From contig NZ_CP146022.1 of the NCBI RefSeq assembly GCF_036967205.1, forward strand, positions 8,370,001 through 8,434,000: a stretch of 64,000 nt of DNA, given 5' to 3'. Of this stretch, positions 1 through 8,594 are shown in pieces. Position 1 is the first letter of the stretch. Every line of letters starts with the position of its first letter. A program made the translations under genes and the position numbers. The notes below the pieces were generated by a model. That model saw only the letters and a list, made by a program, of their open reading frames with translations. It had not been told where the DNA came from and ran no database searches. The stretch is from Streptomyces sp. Q6 (GTDB lineage: Bacteria > Actinomycetota > Actinomycetes > Streptomycetales > Streptomycetaceae).

Positions 1-351
1 GGTGCCGAGCGGGCCGAAGCCTGCGCCGCCTCCGAGGCCACCCGGCGACTCGCCCACGCAGACGGACTCGTCAACGCGTCATCCGTCGGCACCGAACACG
101 ACCTGCGACTGCCCCTGCCCGAGGAGGCCCTGCATCCCGCTCTCTGGGTGGCGGACATCAACTACCACCCCCTCCTGACGCCCCTTCTGCACGCCGCAGG
201 TGCCGTGGGGTGCACGGTCTTCCACGGCGGAAGCATGCTGGTCCACCAAGCGGCGGAGGCCTTCCACCTGTTCACGGGCCGAGCCCCGTCCGTCGCCCAC
301 ATGCTCGCGGACTTCGCGGAACTCACCGCGGACGGCCAGGCCCACACCTAG
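1..351 (+). CDS. Shikimate/quinate dehydrogenase family protein, C-terminal part (cut by window edge)
   Basis: The frame is open from base 1 to a TAG stop at 349-351 and encodes about 116 residues. It carries the DGLVNASSVGT segment typical of the NADP-binding half of shikimate dehydrogenases, followed by WVADINYHPLLTPLL and the family C-terminal signature GGSMLVHQAAEAFHLFTG. Family members reduce 3-dehydroshikimate to shikimate in the cytoplasm (aromatic amino acid pathway) or oxidise quinate/shikimate. The start lies outside the window, so housekeeping AroE cannot be told apart from a catabolic paralogue. The internal GTG at 148 is not the real start, because homologous sequence continues upstream of it. 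Its stop overlaps by 4 bp the stop of the leftward methyltransferase gene (tail to tail). Confidence 0.85.
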   Translation, partial: GAERAEACAASEATRRLAHADGLVNASSVGTEHDLRLPLPEEALHPALWVADINYHPLLTPLLHAAGAVGCTVFHGGSMLVHQAAEAFHLFTGRAPSVAHMLADFAELTADGQAHT

Positions 352-1055
352 GTCCTGTCCGGCCGCTCCTGCCCGTCCGACTCGGAGATCGGCTCGGAGA
401 CCGACTCGGAGACCGGCTTGCGGGCGAGGATCTGGATCCCCTGTGACGCGTGTCCGCTCATGGTGCTCACGGTGATGTCCCGCGTGTCCACGGTCTCGAA
501 CTCGCGCAGCAGCGAAGGGAACCACGAACGGGGGTGGTGCCGGAAGACCGCACCCTCCTCTGTCTCGAAGACGCCGTACTGGTCCTGGCGCGAGGCGCTC
601 CGGTCGTAGCGGTCGCGGTTGCGTTCGTCGTCCTGGAGCAGGAAGTCGCTGACGTACAGGACGCCGCCGGGCTTGAGAACCCGGTGGAGTTCGGCGATCA
701 GCCGATGCTGGGCACCCTCGTCGGGGACACAGGTCAGCACGGCGAACAGCACGGCCGCGTCGAAGGCCGCATCCGGGAACGGCGAGGCCGGTGGCGTCTC
801 CAGAACCGTCAACCGCGCGCCGAGACCAGCTCGACGGGCACGTTCGATCATGGCCGACGAGGTGTCGACGCCCGAGAGATGGTCGAAACCGTGGTGCGTG
901 AGCTCGCGCAGAGTGCGGCCGTATCCGCAGCCGTAGTCGAGGATCGCGGCGTGCTTGCCGATGCTGGTGAGCCACGGCAGATGCAGTGGGTGCGTGAACG
1001 TCTTCGTGGCCGCGGCGGCGTCCCAGTAGGGCGTCTGGCTGTCCAGGTCTGACAT
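348..1055 (-). CDS. Class I SAM-dependent methyltransferase (methyltransferase-11 type)
   Basis: A 235-residue protein with the SAM-binding glycine loop ILDYGCGYGRTL (motif I) near residue 47, an acidic loop after the next strand (GVDTSS), and a PGGVLYVSDF post-motif typical of small-molecule methyltransferases. The ATG at 1055 is chosen because AAGGAGG lies at optimal spacing before it; the frame stays open upstream, but with no ribosome binding site. The substrate cannot be deduced. It stands alone, convergent with the dehydrogenase-like gene and divergent from the membrane nuclease gene. The C-terminus is acidic and repetitive (SESVSEPISESD). Cytoplasmic. Confidence 0.85.
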   Translation of the reverse strand: MSDLDSQTPYWDAAAATKTFTHPLHLPWLTSIGKHAAILDYGCGYGRTLRELTHHGFDHLSGVDTSSAMIERARRAGLGARLTVLETPPASPFPDAAFDAAVLFAVLTCVPDEGAQHRLIAELHRVLKPGGVLYVSDFLLQDDERNRDRYDRSASRQDQYGVFETEEGAVFRHHPRSWFPSLLREFETVDTRDITVSTMSGHASQGIQILARKPVSESVSEPISESDGQERPDRT

Positions 1056-1201
1056 GCGGGATGCCTCCTTCGCGGTGCGGTGCTCCGCGGCCACGCCCAA
1101 CTGTCACCGCGCGCAACCCGGTTCCGCAGATACGGGCCCTCTTGCCGGGGCGGAACGGCCATTTCACACCGCGGACCACGGGCGGGGGAAGTGGGGGAGT
1201 C

Positions 1202-1984
1202 ATGGCAGCGCGACGACGGCGTCGACGTACGAGGAAGCGGACGCGCAGGCGGTTGCAGCTCTGGGGCGTCGTGGTGGCGCTGATCGCCGCGGTGTGGGTC
1301 GCCGTCAACTGGGCCACGGTGTGGCCCTTCTTGGCGACGACGGCAGGCATCGCGGTCGTGGGTGGCGCCGGCTGGAGACTGCTCCTTGCGCACCGGCTCG
1401 CCGTCGACGAGGACCGGCGGTGGCGGGCGCAGGAGGAGGCGAAGGCGCGGGAACTGTCCATGGCGGAGGTCGACGCCCTGTCCTGGCAGGACTTCGAGCG
1501 CTACGTCGCCGATCTGTGCCGCCGGGACGGCTGCACGAAGGCCGTCGTCAGCGGCAAGAGCGGCGACCTGGGCGCCGACGTCATCGGCTACCTTCCCGAC
1601 GGCCGCAAACTGGTCGTCCAGGTCAAGAAATACGCGCCCGAGCGCAGTGTGCCCTCGCAGAACATGCAGAAATTCGTCGGTACCTCGCGTCCTGAACACG
1701 GCGCGGACGTCGCCGTGTTCAGGACCACGTGCCGAGGCTTCACGAAGGCCGCCCGGGGGTTGGCGGTACGTTCTGCCTGGCCAGGCCCACGGGGCAGGCG
1801 GCGTCCGTACGGTCCGGGAATCCGGGTGGTCGCCGACCGCGTTCGATCAACAGCCCCTCATACGCGCTTGCTTCGTCGCCCAGGAGACCTCGCTCATGTC
1901 AGAGACAGAGATCGATGCCCTTGTGTTCGATGTGCTCGGCACGCTCGTCGACGAACCCGCCGGAATCCGCGCCGGTATCCGTGA
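1202..1984 (+). CDS. Membrane protein with Mrr-type restriction endonuclease domain, C-terminus atypical
   Basis: The ATG at 1202 follows a GGGGGAG motif. The N-terminus is very basic (runs of Arg) and is followed by two hydrophobic segments (about residues 22-38 and 42-62), then a cytoplasmic Mrr_cat-like domain. The nuclease core is visible as LSWQDFERYVADLCRRDG, SGDLGADVIGY and VVQVKKY, matching the D...QxK catalytic pattern of Mrr/PD-(D/E)XK nucleases. In family members this architecture is a small membrane-tethered nuclease of uncertain role. After FTKAARGLAVRS the sequence stops resembling the family and becomes Pro/Arg-rich. The frame then runs 89 bp into the next gene (start 1896). 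The C-terminus is therefore probably damaged by a rearrangement or frameshift, and the exact end is uncertain. Confidence 0.65.
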   Translation: MAARRRRRRTRKRTRRRLQLWGVVVALIAAVWVAVNWATVWPFLATTAGIAVVGGAGWRLLLAHRLAVDEDRRWRAQEEAKARELSMAEVDALSWQDFERYVADLCRRDGCTKAVVSGKSGDLGADVIGYLPDGRKLVVQVKKYAPERSVPSQNMQKFVGTSRPEHGADVAVFRTTCRGFTKAARGLAVRSAWPGPRGRRRPYGPGIRVVADRVRSTAPHTRLLRRPGDLAHVRDRDRCPCVRCARHARRRTRRNPRRYP

Positions 1985-2585
1985 ACTCGCCCCCGCTCTC
2001 GACGATCCGCGGGCCGAGCACCTTCTGTCGCTGTGGCAGCAGCACATCGACCGCGAGCAACGCCGGATCCTCGACGGCGCCCGGTCCTACGTCACCAGCG
2101 ATGTCCTCGACCCCGAAGCCGCCCGCCTCGTCGCCGACGCCGCCGGAGTGGACGAACCGAACGCCGTATCAGCGCTGGCCCTGTCAGGTCGCAGGCTCCC
2201 GCCGTGGCCCGACACCGTGGCAGGACTCGCCCGACTCTCCCAACGGTTCCCGCTGATCGGACTCTCCAACGCGAGCCGGACGGCGCTGCTCGGTCTCAAC
2301 GCCCATGCCGGACTCCGCTGGCACCAGGCCCTGTCCGCCGAGGACGCCCGGACCTACAAACCGGACCCAGCGGTCTACCAACTGGCCGTCACCGTCTCCG
2401 GACGACCGCCGGAGCGCCTCCTGATGGTCGCCACCCACGCCTGGGACCTGCGCGCAGCGCAAAGCCTCGGCCTGCGCACCGCGTACGTCGCCCGCCCCGT
2501 CGGCGACCCGCCCATCCCCACGGACCGGTTCGACCTGTACGCCGACGATCTGGCGGACCTGGCCGCGCAACTCGACCATGCCTAG
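1896..2585 (+). CDS. HAD-superfamily hydrolase, haloacid dehalogenase type II-like
   Basis: The 229-residue protein has all HAD motifs. Motif I is FDVLGTLVDE, with nucleophile Asp12. Motif II is LIGLSNAS, motif III is the Lys in YKPDPAVYQLA, and motif IV lies in MVATHAWDLRAAQSLG. The segment after motif I fits the cap of class I L-2-haloacid dehalogenase-like enzymes, and the length matches that family. The start at 1896 has AGGAGA about 8 nt upstream. The substrate is unknown: many actinobacterial members are general phosphatases or dehalogenases. It overlaps the odd 3' end of the upstream nuclease gene, which itself suggests that gene is disturbed. Confidence 0.85.
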   Translation: MSETEIDALVFDVLGTLVDEPAGIRAGIRELAPALDDPRAEHLLSLWQQHIDREQRRILDGARSYVTSDVLDPEAARLVADAAGVDEPNAVSALALSGRRLPPWPDTVAGLARLSQRFPLIGLSNASRTALLGLNAHAGLRWHQALSAEDARTYKPDPAVYQLAVTVSGRPPERLLMVATHAWDLRAAQSLGLRTAYVARPVGDPPIPTDRFDLYADDLADLAAQLDHA

Positions 2586-2680
2586 AGCGCATGTCCAGGG
2601 GGCTCAAGGGGCGCAGCACGGTTCCTCGTCGCGCCCCTTCGTCCCCGCTTCCCACATCGCCTGCGGAAGGATCGGACACC

Positions 2681-2878
2681 ATGTCCGACGGTCTCGCGTG
2701 GATTGCTGACGCCTGGCGCGGCGTGAACACCCTGCACGCCGCCGACCGCTACCTCACGTGCGCGCGGCCTCAGCCCCGAGGAGCTGGCAGAGCGCATCGC
2801 CGACCACGGGCCGGTCAAGAGGCCGACCTCGTACCGACTGAGGCGACGTATCGGCGTACGCCGATTCACCGTCCTTGA
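2681..2878 (+). pseudogene. Possible broken small gene, unknown
   Basis: From an ATG at 2681 the first 26 codons look natural (MSDGLAWIADAWRGVNTLHA and following). The peptide then turns Pro/Arg-rich, while natural-looking sequence (LSPEELAERIADHG, RLRRRIGVRRFTVLDL) continues in another frame from about 2765. This suggests a frameshifted small cytosolic protein of roughly 65-80 residues. I do not recognise the family. It lies between the HAD gene and a strong terminator hairpin. It may instead be non-coding. Confidence 0.25.
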
Positions 2879-2887
2879 CCTGCGCGT

Positions 2888-2934
2888 GTCCCGTGCGGGG
2901 CCGGACGTCGCACAGTCCGGGCCCCGCACGGGAC
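2888..2934 (-). terminator. Strong hairpin terminator
   Basis: Arms 2888-2902 and 2920-2934 are perfectly complementary (15 bp, core CCCGTGCGGGGCC). The stem extends inward through GGAC/GTCC with one bulged base. It ends 7 bp past the stop codon of the leftward methyltransferase gene (2941) and could also stop rightward transcription from the HAD gene. There is no U-tract, as is usual in Streptomyces. Confidence 0.75.
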
Positions 2935-2940
2935 GAGGGA

Positions 2941-3687
2941 TCAGCGCTTCATGAGCGCGAAGACGCCCCAGCCGAGGTACTCACGCCCGTACCGCGCGTA
3001 GGCGGCGGGCTCGGTGGCGAGTTCCTCCCGTACCGCGGGGGCGAGGTCGTCGGCCGGGTTCCGGTCGAGCCAGCGGCGCATGTTGAGCCACTGGGCCGCG
3101 GCGTAGCGGTCCCAGCTGTCCTGGTCGGCCAGCATCATTTCGACGACGTCGTACCCGAGATCCTGGAACTGTCCGATCAGTTCCGGGAGACGCAGGAAGT
3201 CGGCGACGGACGACGCGTGGCACGCCTTGGCCGTCTCCTCGTCCGGCGGGGTCCGCCGCCAGTACGGCTCGCCGATCAGCATCAGTCCTCCGGGGCGGAG
3301 GCTGCGGTCGAGCAGTTCGGCCGTCCCGGCGACGCCGCCGCCGATCCAGGTGGCGCCGACACAGGCGGCCAGATCGACCGGCTGGTCGGCGACGTGGCCG
3401 GCCGCGTCACCGTGGACGAACTCGACCCGGTCGGCGACGCCGAGTTCGGCGGCGCGGGCGCGGGCCTGCTCGGTGAAGACCGAGCTGATGTCCACACCGG
3501 TGCCCGTGAAGCCCAGGTCACGCGCCCAGGTGCACAGCATCTCGCCCGAGCCGCTGGCCAGGTCGAGCACCCGCGTCCCGGGGGAGAGGTGGAGCGATGC
3601 GCCCAGGGCGGCGAGCTTCTCCGCGGTCAGCGGGTTGTGGATCCGGTGGCTGCTCTCACGGATGGTGAAGATGCGAGGAAGGTCCAT
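2941..3687 (-). CDS. SAM-dependent methyltransferase
   Basis: The 248-residue class I methyltransferase has motif I VLDLASGSGEMLC, acidic motif II (GVDISS), and a later LIGEPYWRRTPPDEE segment seen in a group of actinobacterial methyltransferases of unknown substrate. The ATG at 3687 has AAAGGA 8 nt upstream. An alternative ATG at 3708 adds MTERNTV and overlaps the rsgA stop as ATGA. Either way the gene is translated just behind rsgA and is probably cotranscribed with it. No regulator is adjacent. Cytoplasmic. Confidence 0.82.
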   Translation of the reverse strand: MDLPRIFTIRESSHRIHNPLTAEKLAALGASLHLSPGTRVLDLASGSGEMLCTWARDLGFTGTGVDISSVFTEQARARAAELGVADRVEFVHGDAAGHVADQPVDLAACVGATWIGGGVAGTAELLDRSLRPGGLMLIGEPYWRRTPPDEETAKACHASSVADFLRLPELIGQFQDLGYDVVEMMLADQDSWDRYAAAQWLNMRRWLDRNPADDLAPAVREELATEPAAYARYGREYLGWGVFALMKR

Positions 3688-3704
3688 GACCGTGTTCCTT
3701 TCCG

Positions 3705-4865
3705 TCATGCCTTGAAGTTCGGGGACTGCTTGAGGGCACGGAGATGGCGCGAGATCTCCTTCCTCGGCCGTTCCAGCTCGGCGCGCAGCCGCGCGTCGGT
3801 GCGGGAGGCGGCATAGGTGTTCTCGCGCTGCAACCGGTGGTAGCTGTCGAGGCGCCGTCGGGTGAGGTGTCCGTTCTCGATGGCGGCCAGCACCGCGCAC
3901 CCCGGCTCACCGGTGTGGGCGCAGTCCGCGAACCGGCAGTCCAGGGCCAGTTCGGTGATCTCGGCGAAGGTGTGGTCGAGGCCGTCGTCGGCATCGTGCA
4001 GACCCACGCCGCGCAGGCCGGGTGTGTCCAGCAGGACACCTCCGTGCGGCAGCGGCAGAAGCTCCCGCCACGCGGTGGTGTGCCGGCCCTTGCCGTCGCT
4101 GCCGCGCACCGCGCCGGTCGCGAGGAGGTCCTCGCCCAGGAGGCGGTTGCCGAGGGTGGACTTGCCCGCGCCCGAGGGCCCGAGCAGGACGACCGTGCCC
4201 GACAGGACCGCGGTGAGTACGTCGACGCCCTCGCCGGTGGTGGCACTGGTGACCAGCACCTCCACTCCCGGGGCCGCCTCGGCGACCTCGGCCGCCGCGG
4301 AGGCCGGGTCGGCGCACCGGTCGGCCTTGGTGAGGACCACCACCGGGGTGGCGCCGCTCTCCCAGGCCAGGGCGAGCATCCGCTCGACCCGCCCGAGCTT
4401 GAGCGGATCGGAGAGAGAGACGGCCACCGCCACGGTGTCGACGTTCGCGGCCAGTACCTGGGCGTGCGACGTACGCGAAGAGGTGGAGCGCCGCACGGCG
4501 GTCCGGCGCTCCAGTACCTCCACGATGACGGGCGACGCGGCCGCGGCCGCGGGCCGGACGGCCACCCAGTCACCGGTGCACGGCGTCAGCCGGTCCCCGG
4601 TGTCCGAGGACGGCACGACCATCGCGCGGACAGGCCCGGTCTCGGCGACGACGTCGCACAGACCGCGTTCGGCCCGCACCACGCGGCCCGGGACCAGATC
4701 CTCGCCCCTCGACGGGGCGAAGGAGCGCTCGCGCTCCGCGTCCCAGCCGTAGTCGGCCGGAGTCAGGTCATGCGAAGGGAAGGAGAGAGCAGAGGAGTGT
4801 GGTGAAGCATGTGAAGGAAACACGGAAGAGACCCTTGAGAGGGGGTCTCGCCGGACGGCAGACAT
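3705..4865 (-). CDS. rsgA: Ribosome small subunit-dependent GTPase RsgA (YjeQ family)
   Basis: A 386-residue circularly permuted GTPase that helps late maturation of the 30S subunit. Motifs occur in the diagnostic G4-G1-G3 order: TKAD at 179-182, GPSGAGKST at 229-237, DTPG at 290-293. Before them is an OB-fold region (about 60-125). The C-terminal zinc site has Cys310, Cys315, His317 and Cys323. The N-terminal 30 residues are Ser/Pro-rich and unlike the family core, so a later start is possible. The ATG at 4865 has GGGAG about 10 nt upstream. It is followed directly by a methyltransferase gene, possibly translationally coupled. Confidence 0.93.
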   Translation of the reverse strand: MSAVRRDPLSRVSSVFPSHASPHSSALSFPSHDLTPADYGWDAERERSFAPSRGEDLVPGRVVRAERGLCDVVAETGPVRAMVVPSSDTGDRLTPCTGDWVAVRPAAAAASPVIVEVLERRTAVRRSTSSRTSHAQVLAANVDTVAVAVSLSDPLKLGRVERMLALAWESGATPVVVLTKADRCADPASAAAEVAEAAPGVEVLVTSATTGEGVDVLTAVLSGTVVLLGPSGAGKSTLGNRLLGEDLLATGAVRGSDGKGRHTTAWRELLPLPHGGVLLDTPGLRGVGLHDADDGLDHTFAEITELALDCRFADCAHTGEPGCAVLAAIENGHLTRRRLDSYHRLQRENTYAASRTDARLRAELERPRKEISRHLRALKQSPNFKA

Positions 4866-5160
4866 GCCGGAACCACTCCCACTGAGGGGAGGCAGGCAGG
4901 GGAAAGGTCAGGACGAGACCCGAGAGATGCGAACGAGTCGGGCACCGCGCGCAGCGGTGGTCACAACGACCGTCATCTCGCATCTCCTCCGATCTCCATG
5001 GGTGGCAAGGTCGCCACTTCACCGACAACGCTAGCACCTCTGTGCGACTACCGAGGCCGACGGGCAGATATTGGTCCCCGTCACCCCGTCACCCCGTCAC
5101 CCCGTCATCAAGGGTCCTCCCGGTTGGCGAGGTCCTTGGTCTCCCCGGTCTCCGCGAAAC
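4866..5160. other. Intergenic region upstream of rsgA
   Basis: No convincing gene. It should hold the rsgA promoter on the minus strand, but I could not pick a clear -35/-10 pair. It contains the 8-bp tandem repeat at 5076-5107, listed separately. Confidence 0.5.
5076..5107. repeat. Tandem repeat, 4 x 8 bp (CCCCGTCA)
   Basis: Four exact head-to-tail copies of CCCCGTCA in the gap between rsgA and the esterase gene. This is a simple sequence repeat likely to vary in copy number, with no visible function. Confidence 0.9.
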
Positions 5161-5200
5161 ACCCTGTCGCCCCCGCGGTGCACCGCGGGGGCGACAGGGT
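5161..5200 (-). terminator. Perfect 18-bp stem terminator
   Basis: Arms 5161-5178 and 5183-5200 are exactly complementary (ACCCTGTCGCCCCCGCGG on the left) around a TGCA loop. It begins 10 bp beyond the stop codon of the leftward esterase gene and is the obvious terminator for it. Confidence 0.9.
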
Positions 5201-5209
5201 GTGGTGCGG

Positions 5210-6187
5210 TCAGCTGTCGTGCAGGGCGGTCCGCAGCGCGTCGACGGCCAGCTTGCGGGCGACGTTCGCCGCGCGGGTGTCACGGAGGCTGTCGAGGAGC
5301 AGGAAATCGTGGACCATGCCGGCGACTCGCACGGAGGTCACGTCGACCCCGGCCTCGCGGAGCTTGTTCGCGTACTTCTCGCCCTCGTCGCGCAGGACAT
5401 CGGCCTCGTCCGTGATGACCAGCGTGGTGGGCAGCCCCTTGAGCTGGTCGAGGGAGGACTGGAGCGGGGACGCGTAGTGCTGCTTCCGCTCGGCGGGATC
5501 GGTCGTGTAGGCGTCCCAGAACCACTTCATTCCGTCGCGCGTGAGGTAGTAGCCCTCCGCGAACTGAAGGTACGACGGGGTGTCGAAGTCCGCGTCGGTC
5601 ACCGGGTAGAGCAGGACCTGGGCCTTCAGGTCGAGACCGTCGTCGCGCTCCTTGTTCATGAGGGCGAAGACGGCGGACATGCACCCGCCGACGGACTCGC
5701 CGGTCACCGCCACCCGGGACGTGTCCATCCCGTGGTCGGCGCCGTTCTTCCGGACCCACTGGCCGACCGCGTAGTTCTGCTCGACCTGCGTCGGGTACTT
5801 CGCCTCCGGCGCGCGGTCGTAGACGGGGAAGACGCCTACGGCGCCGGCGCCGACGACAAGCTCGCGGAAGAGACGGTCGTGGGTCTTGTCGTCGCCGAAC
5901 ACCCAGCCCGCGCCGTGGATGTAGACGACCACGGGCAGCGGGCCGGAGGCACCCTTGGGGCGGATGACGCGCGTGCGGACCGTGCCCCACTCGCCGGCGT
6001 CCACGTCGACCCACTCCTCGTCGACCTCCGGCCGGTCCACCCCCTCGCCGCTCTGGAGACCGGCGAGGATGTCCCGGCCCTGCTCGGGCGGAACCTCGTA
6101 GATCCGCGGGTGGGGGTCGGTGGCCTCGGCGAGTTCGCGGGCAGCGGGCTCAAGGTACGGGGTGACGGGGTCAGGCAGGTTCGACAT
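5210..6187 (-). CDS. Alpha/beta hydrolase, hormone-sensitive lipase-like esterase
   Basis: A 325-residue carboxylesterase of the HSL group. The oxyanion-hole motif HGAGW is at 91-95 (family HGGGW). The nucleophile elbow GESVGG holds Ser165. The acid is Asp263 in DEADVLRDEG and the base is His293 in MVHDF. Length and spacing are normal for the family, and there is no signal peptide, so it is cytoplasmic. The ATG at 6187 is preceded by GGAGG at 9 nt. It is a single gene followed by its own terminator. The natural substrate is unknown. Confidence 0.9.
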   Translation of the reverse strand: MSNLPDPVTPYLEPAARELAEATDPHPRIYEVPPEQGRDILAGLQSGEGVDRPEVDEEWVDVDAGEWGTVRTRVIRPKGASGPLPVVVYIHGAGWVFGDDKTHDRLFRELVVGAGAVGVFPVYDRAPEAKYPTQVEQNYAVGQWVRKNGADHGMDTSRVAVTGESVGGCMSAVFALMNKERDDGLDLKAQVLLYPVTDADFDTPSYLQFAEGYYLTRDGMKWFWDAYTTDPAERKQHYASPLQSSLDQLKGLPTTLVITDEADVLRDEGEKYANKLREAGVDVTSVRVAGMVHDFLLLDSLRDTRAANVARKLAVDALRTALHDS

Positions 6188-6413
6188 GCTCGCACGCCTC
6201 CAGAACGAGGAAGTTGCAGGGACCTGGCCGCGATGGCGGATGTGCCCTGGCCACGGCCGCGCGATCTTGTCGCGGGCGCGTACGCGGCTCAGATTTCATG
6301 GTTTGCCGACCTGCCTGGAACGTCAACTCGGCGTCACATTCCGTAGCAATTCACGCCGGACCGCCTCCCCGGCCGAGGCGAGGCCGAGTACCAGGGCGAA
6401 CCCGGGTTCGCCG

Positions 6414-7883
6414 TCAACGGCTGCTCGTGGACGCCTTGTTCGACTCGGTGACCTCGGCCGGGTCGGCGGACCGCAGCGGCGCCGCCGAGCCGTCCGCGGG
6501 ATGAGACCTCGCCAGCCACAGACCGGTGAACACGGCGGTGGCCGTCGTGGCGGCACCGGCGACGAGGAAGGCGCTGTCGAGCCCGGCCTCGAAGGACGCG
6601 CCGCCGGACTGCCGGGCGCGGACGACGGCTCCGAGCACTGCCACGCCGAGCACCGCGCCGATCTGCCGGGTGGTGCTGCTGATGCCCGAGGCGAGGCCGC
6701 CCTCCCGCGCACTGACCGCCTGGATGGCGGCTCCCGTCAGCGGCGACATGGTCAGGGCGAAGCCGACGCCCACGATTCCCAGCCGCCACCACACGTTCCC
6801 GTAGCCGGTGTCGGCGTGCACGGTCCCGAGCGCGAGCAGCCCCAGGCCGGCCAGCGCCAGGCCGATGGTCACCACGACGCGGAAGCCGTGCCGGGCGGCG
6901 AGCCGGCCCGCGTACGGGCTGACGATCACCATCCCGAGCGACATCGGCAGGGTTTGCAGGCCGGCGCGCAGGATCGAGCTGCCCTGGACGTACACGAAGA
7001 ACTGGGAGAAGAAGAACGACGAGCCCATGAGCGCGAACCCCACCACGACCATGGCGGTGTTGGACACGGTGAACAGGCGCTCCCGGAACAGCCGCAGGGG
7101 CAGCATCGGAGCGGACCGACGCGCCTCGACCGCGATGAAGGCGGCGAGGAGGACCAGCGCGGCGGCGAAGCTGCCCAGGATCAGCGGTGACGTCCAGCCG
7201 CGCGCACCGCCCTCGATCAGCCCGTACGTCAGCGTCCCCACCGCCAGAACGGACAGGACCGTCCCCGGGACGTCGATCGCGTGGGCGTTCGGGTTGCGGG
7301 TCTCTTCAAGGCTGCGCAGACCGAGCAGCAGCAGAATCACGCCGATCGGCAGGTTGACCAGGAAGATGGCGGGCCAGCCGAAGGCATCCGTCAGGACGCC
7401 GCCGGCGACGGGGCCCGCGGCCAGACCGATTCCGCTGAGTCCGGCCCACAGCCCGATCGCCCGGACGCGTTCCTGCGGTACGGGATGGGCGGCGGCGAGC
7501 AGGGCGAGCGAGGCAGGGGCCAGCGCCGCGGCCCCGACGCCCTGGAGCACCCGGCCCGCGATCAGCCAGCCGAGCGAGGGTGCGAGGGCGCACACCCCGG
7601 ACGCAGTGGTGAACACCACCACGCCGGTCAGGTACACCCGCTTGCGGCCGAACCGGTCGGCGAAGACACCGCCGGACAGCAACAGCATGGCGACCAGCAG
7701 GACGTACGCGTCGACGATCCATTGCAGACCGGTCAGCTCCGTGTGCAGCCGGTGCTGCATATCGGGCAGCGCCGCTCCCACGATCGTGTTGTCGAGCAGC
7801 ACCATGAACTGGCCCAGGCAGGTCACCGTGAGCAGCACGACCCGCTGGGGTCGACCGCCGACGGCCGCAGGCGATGCAGCCAA
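6414..7883 (-). CDS. MFS drug:H+ antiporter, DHA2 (14-TM) family
   Basis: About 489 residues with 14 predicted membrane segments. Motif D1 LDNTIVGAALPDM is in TM1, motif A FADRFGRKRVYL follows TM2, and a motif C-like glycine/proline stretch (GLAAGPVAGG) is in TM5. DHA2 members export hydrophobic or cationic drugs and sometimes native antibiotics. I place the start at TTG 7883, which has GGAGAGG 7 nt upstream. An upstream GTG at 7919 would add 12 residues but is poorly spaced from any ribosome binding site. It is divergent from a TetR-type repressor across a region with two related dyads, a classic efflux/repressor pair. Confidence 0.88.
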   Translation of the reverse strand: MAASPAAVGGRPQRVVLLTVTCLGQFMVLLDNTIVGAALPDMQHRLHTELTGLQWIVDAYVLLVAMLLLSGGVFADRFGRKRVYLTGVVVFTTASGVCALAPSLGWLIAGRVLQGVGAAALAPASLALLAAAHPVPQERVRAIGLWAGLSGIGLAAGPVAGGVLTDAFGWPAIFLVNLPIGVILLLLGLRSLEETRNPNAHAIDVPGTVLSVLAVGTLTYGLIEGGARGWTSPLILGSFAAALVLLAAFIAVEARRSAPMLPLRLFRERLFTVSNTAMVVVGFALMGSSFFFSQFFVYVQGSSILRAGLQTLPMSLGMVIVSPYAGRLAARHGFRVVVTIGLALAGLGLLALGTVHADTGYGNVWWRLGIVGVGFALTMSPLTGAAIQAVSAREGGLASGISSTTRQIGAVLGVAVLGAVVRARQSGGASFEAGLDSAFLVAGAATTATAVFTGLWLARSHPADGSAAPLRSADPAEVTESNKASTSSR

Positions 7884-7947
7884 GGGGATTCCTCTCCGTT
7901 GTCGGGTGCGCCGCTCCACGGCGGACGTGGTCGGCCTCCCGACTCCT

Positions 7948-8019
7948 TAAAGCAGCCAGCGGCTGCGTTAGGCGACTATAGAGAGGCGCGGATCGTAAAC
8001 GCAAGAGTCAACTGCGTTA
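7948..8019. promoter_or_regulatory. Two related dyads, probable TetR operators, in the efflux/tetR intergenic region
   Basis: Site 1 (7948-7970) reads TAAAGCAGCC-AGC-GGCTGCGTTA, arms of 10 bp with one mismatch. Site 2 (7996-8019) has half-sites TAAACGCA and TGCGTTA. Both use the half-site TAACGCA. They lie between the divergent starts at 7883 and 8031. Shared half-sites beside a TetR gene suggest autoregulation and efflux control, inferred by analogy with TetR/QacR systems. Confidence 0.65.
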
Positions 8020-8030
8020 AGGTGGGTGGC

Positions 8031-8594
8031 ATGAGCGAGCCACAGCGAACCCGACGGCCCGGCGGGCGCAGCGCCCGCGTCGGCGCCGAGGTGCACCGGG
8101 CCGTCACCGACCTGATCGGTGAGCGCGGCTACGGCAACTTCACCGTGGGGGAGGTGGCGGTCCGCGCGGGTGTCGCCGACAGCACCGTCTACCGACGGTG
8201 GGGCAGCCTGGAGGCCCTGCTCACCGACGTGGCGCTCACCCGCCTCAACGCGCAGTCGCCGATGCCCGACACCGGGAACCTCGTCGGCGACCTGCGGACG
8301 TACGCGGCTCAAGTGGCCCGTGAGATCACCGGGCCTGACGGACTGTTGCTGGTGCGCCTGGCCGTCGCCCTGTCGAGCATCGGCCCACAGGGTCTACGGG
8401 CTCGTGACGACCTCCGCGACGAACGCACCCGGCAGCTGCAATCCATGCTCGATCGCGCGACCGAACGCGGCGAGCGGGCGCCCGACGCCCTCGACGTCCT
8501 GGACCACATCCTGGCCCCGATGTACATCCGCGTCCTGTTCGGCATGGAGCTCACGCCGGAGTACGTCGACGGACTGGTCGACCGCATGCTGTGA
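8031..8594 (+). CDS. TetR/AcrR-family transcriptional repressor
   Basis: The 187-residue protein has an N-terminal helix-turn-helix (about residues 20-65; FTVGEVAVRAGVADSTVYRR) and a C-terminal ligand-binding helical domain of the TetR_C_16-like kind. The ATG at 8031 follows AAGGTGG. It is divergent from the DHA2 exporter with dyads between them, so it probably represses the exporter and itself until a toxic ligand binds. The ligand is unknown. Confidence 0.88.
   Translation: MSEPQRTRRPGGRSARVGAEVHRAVTDLIGERGYGNFTVGEVAVRAGVADSTVYRRWGSLEALLTDVALTRLNAQSPMPDTGNLVGDLRTYAAQVAREITGPDGLLLVRLAVALSSIGPQGLRARDDLRDERTRQLQSMLDRATERGERAPDALDVLDHILAPMYIRVLFGMELTPEYVDGLVDRML

Noticed and set aside
5076-5107. 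Iterons of a replication origin
   Set aside because: Only four 8-bp copies, no replication gene or DnaA boxes nearby.
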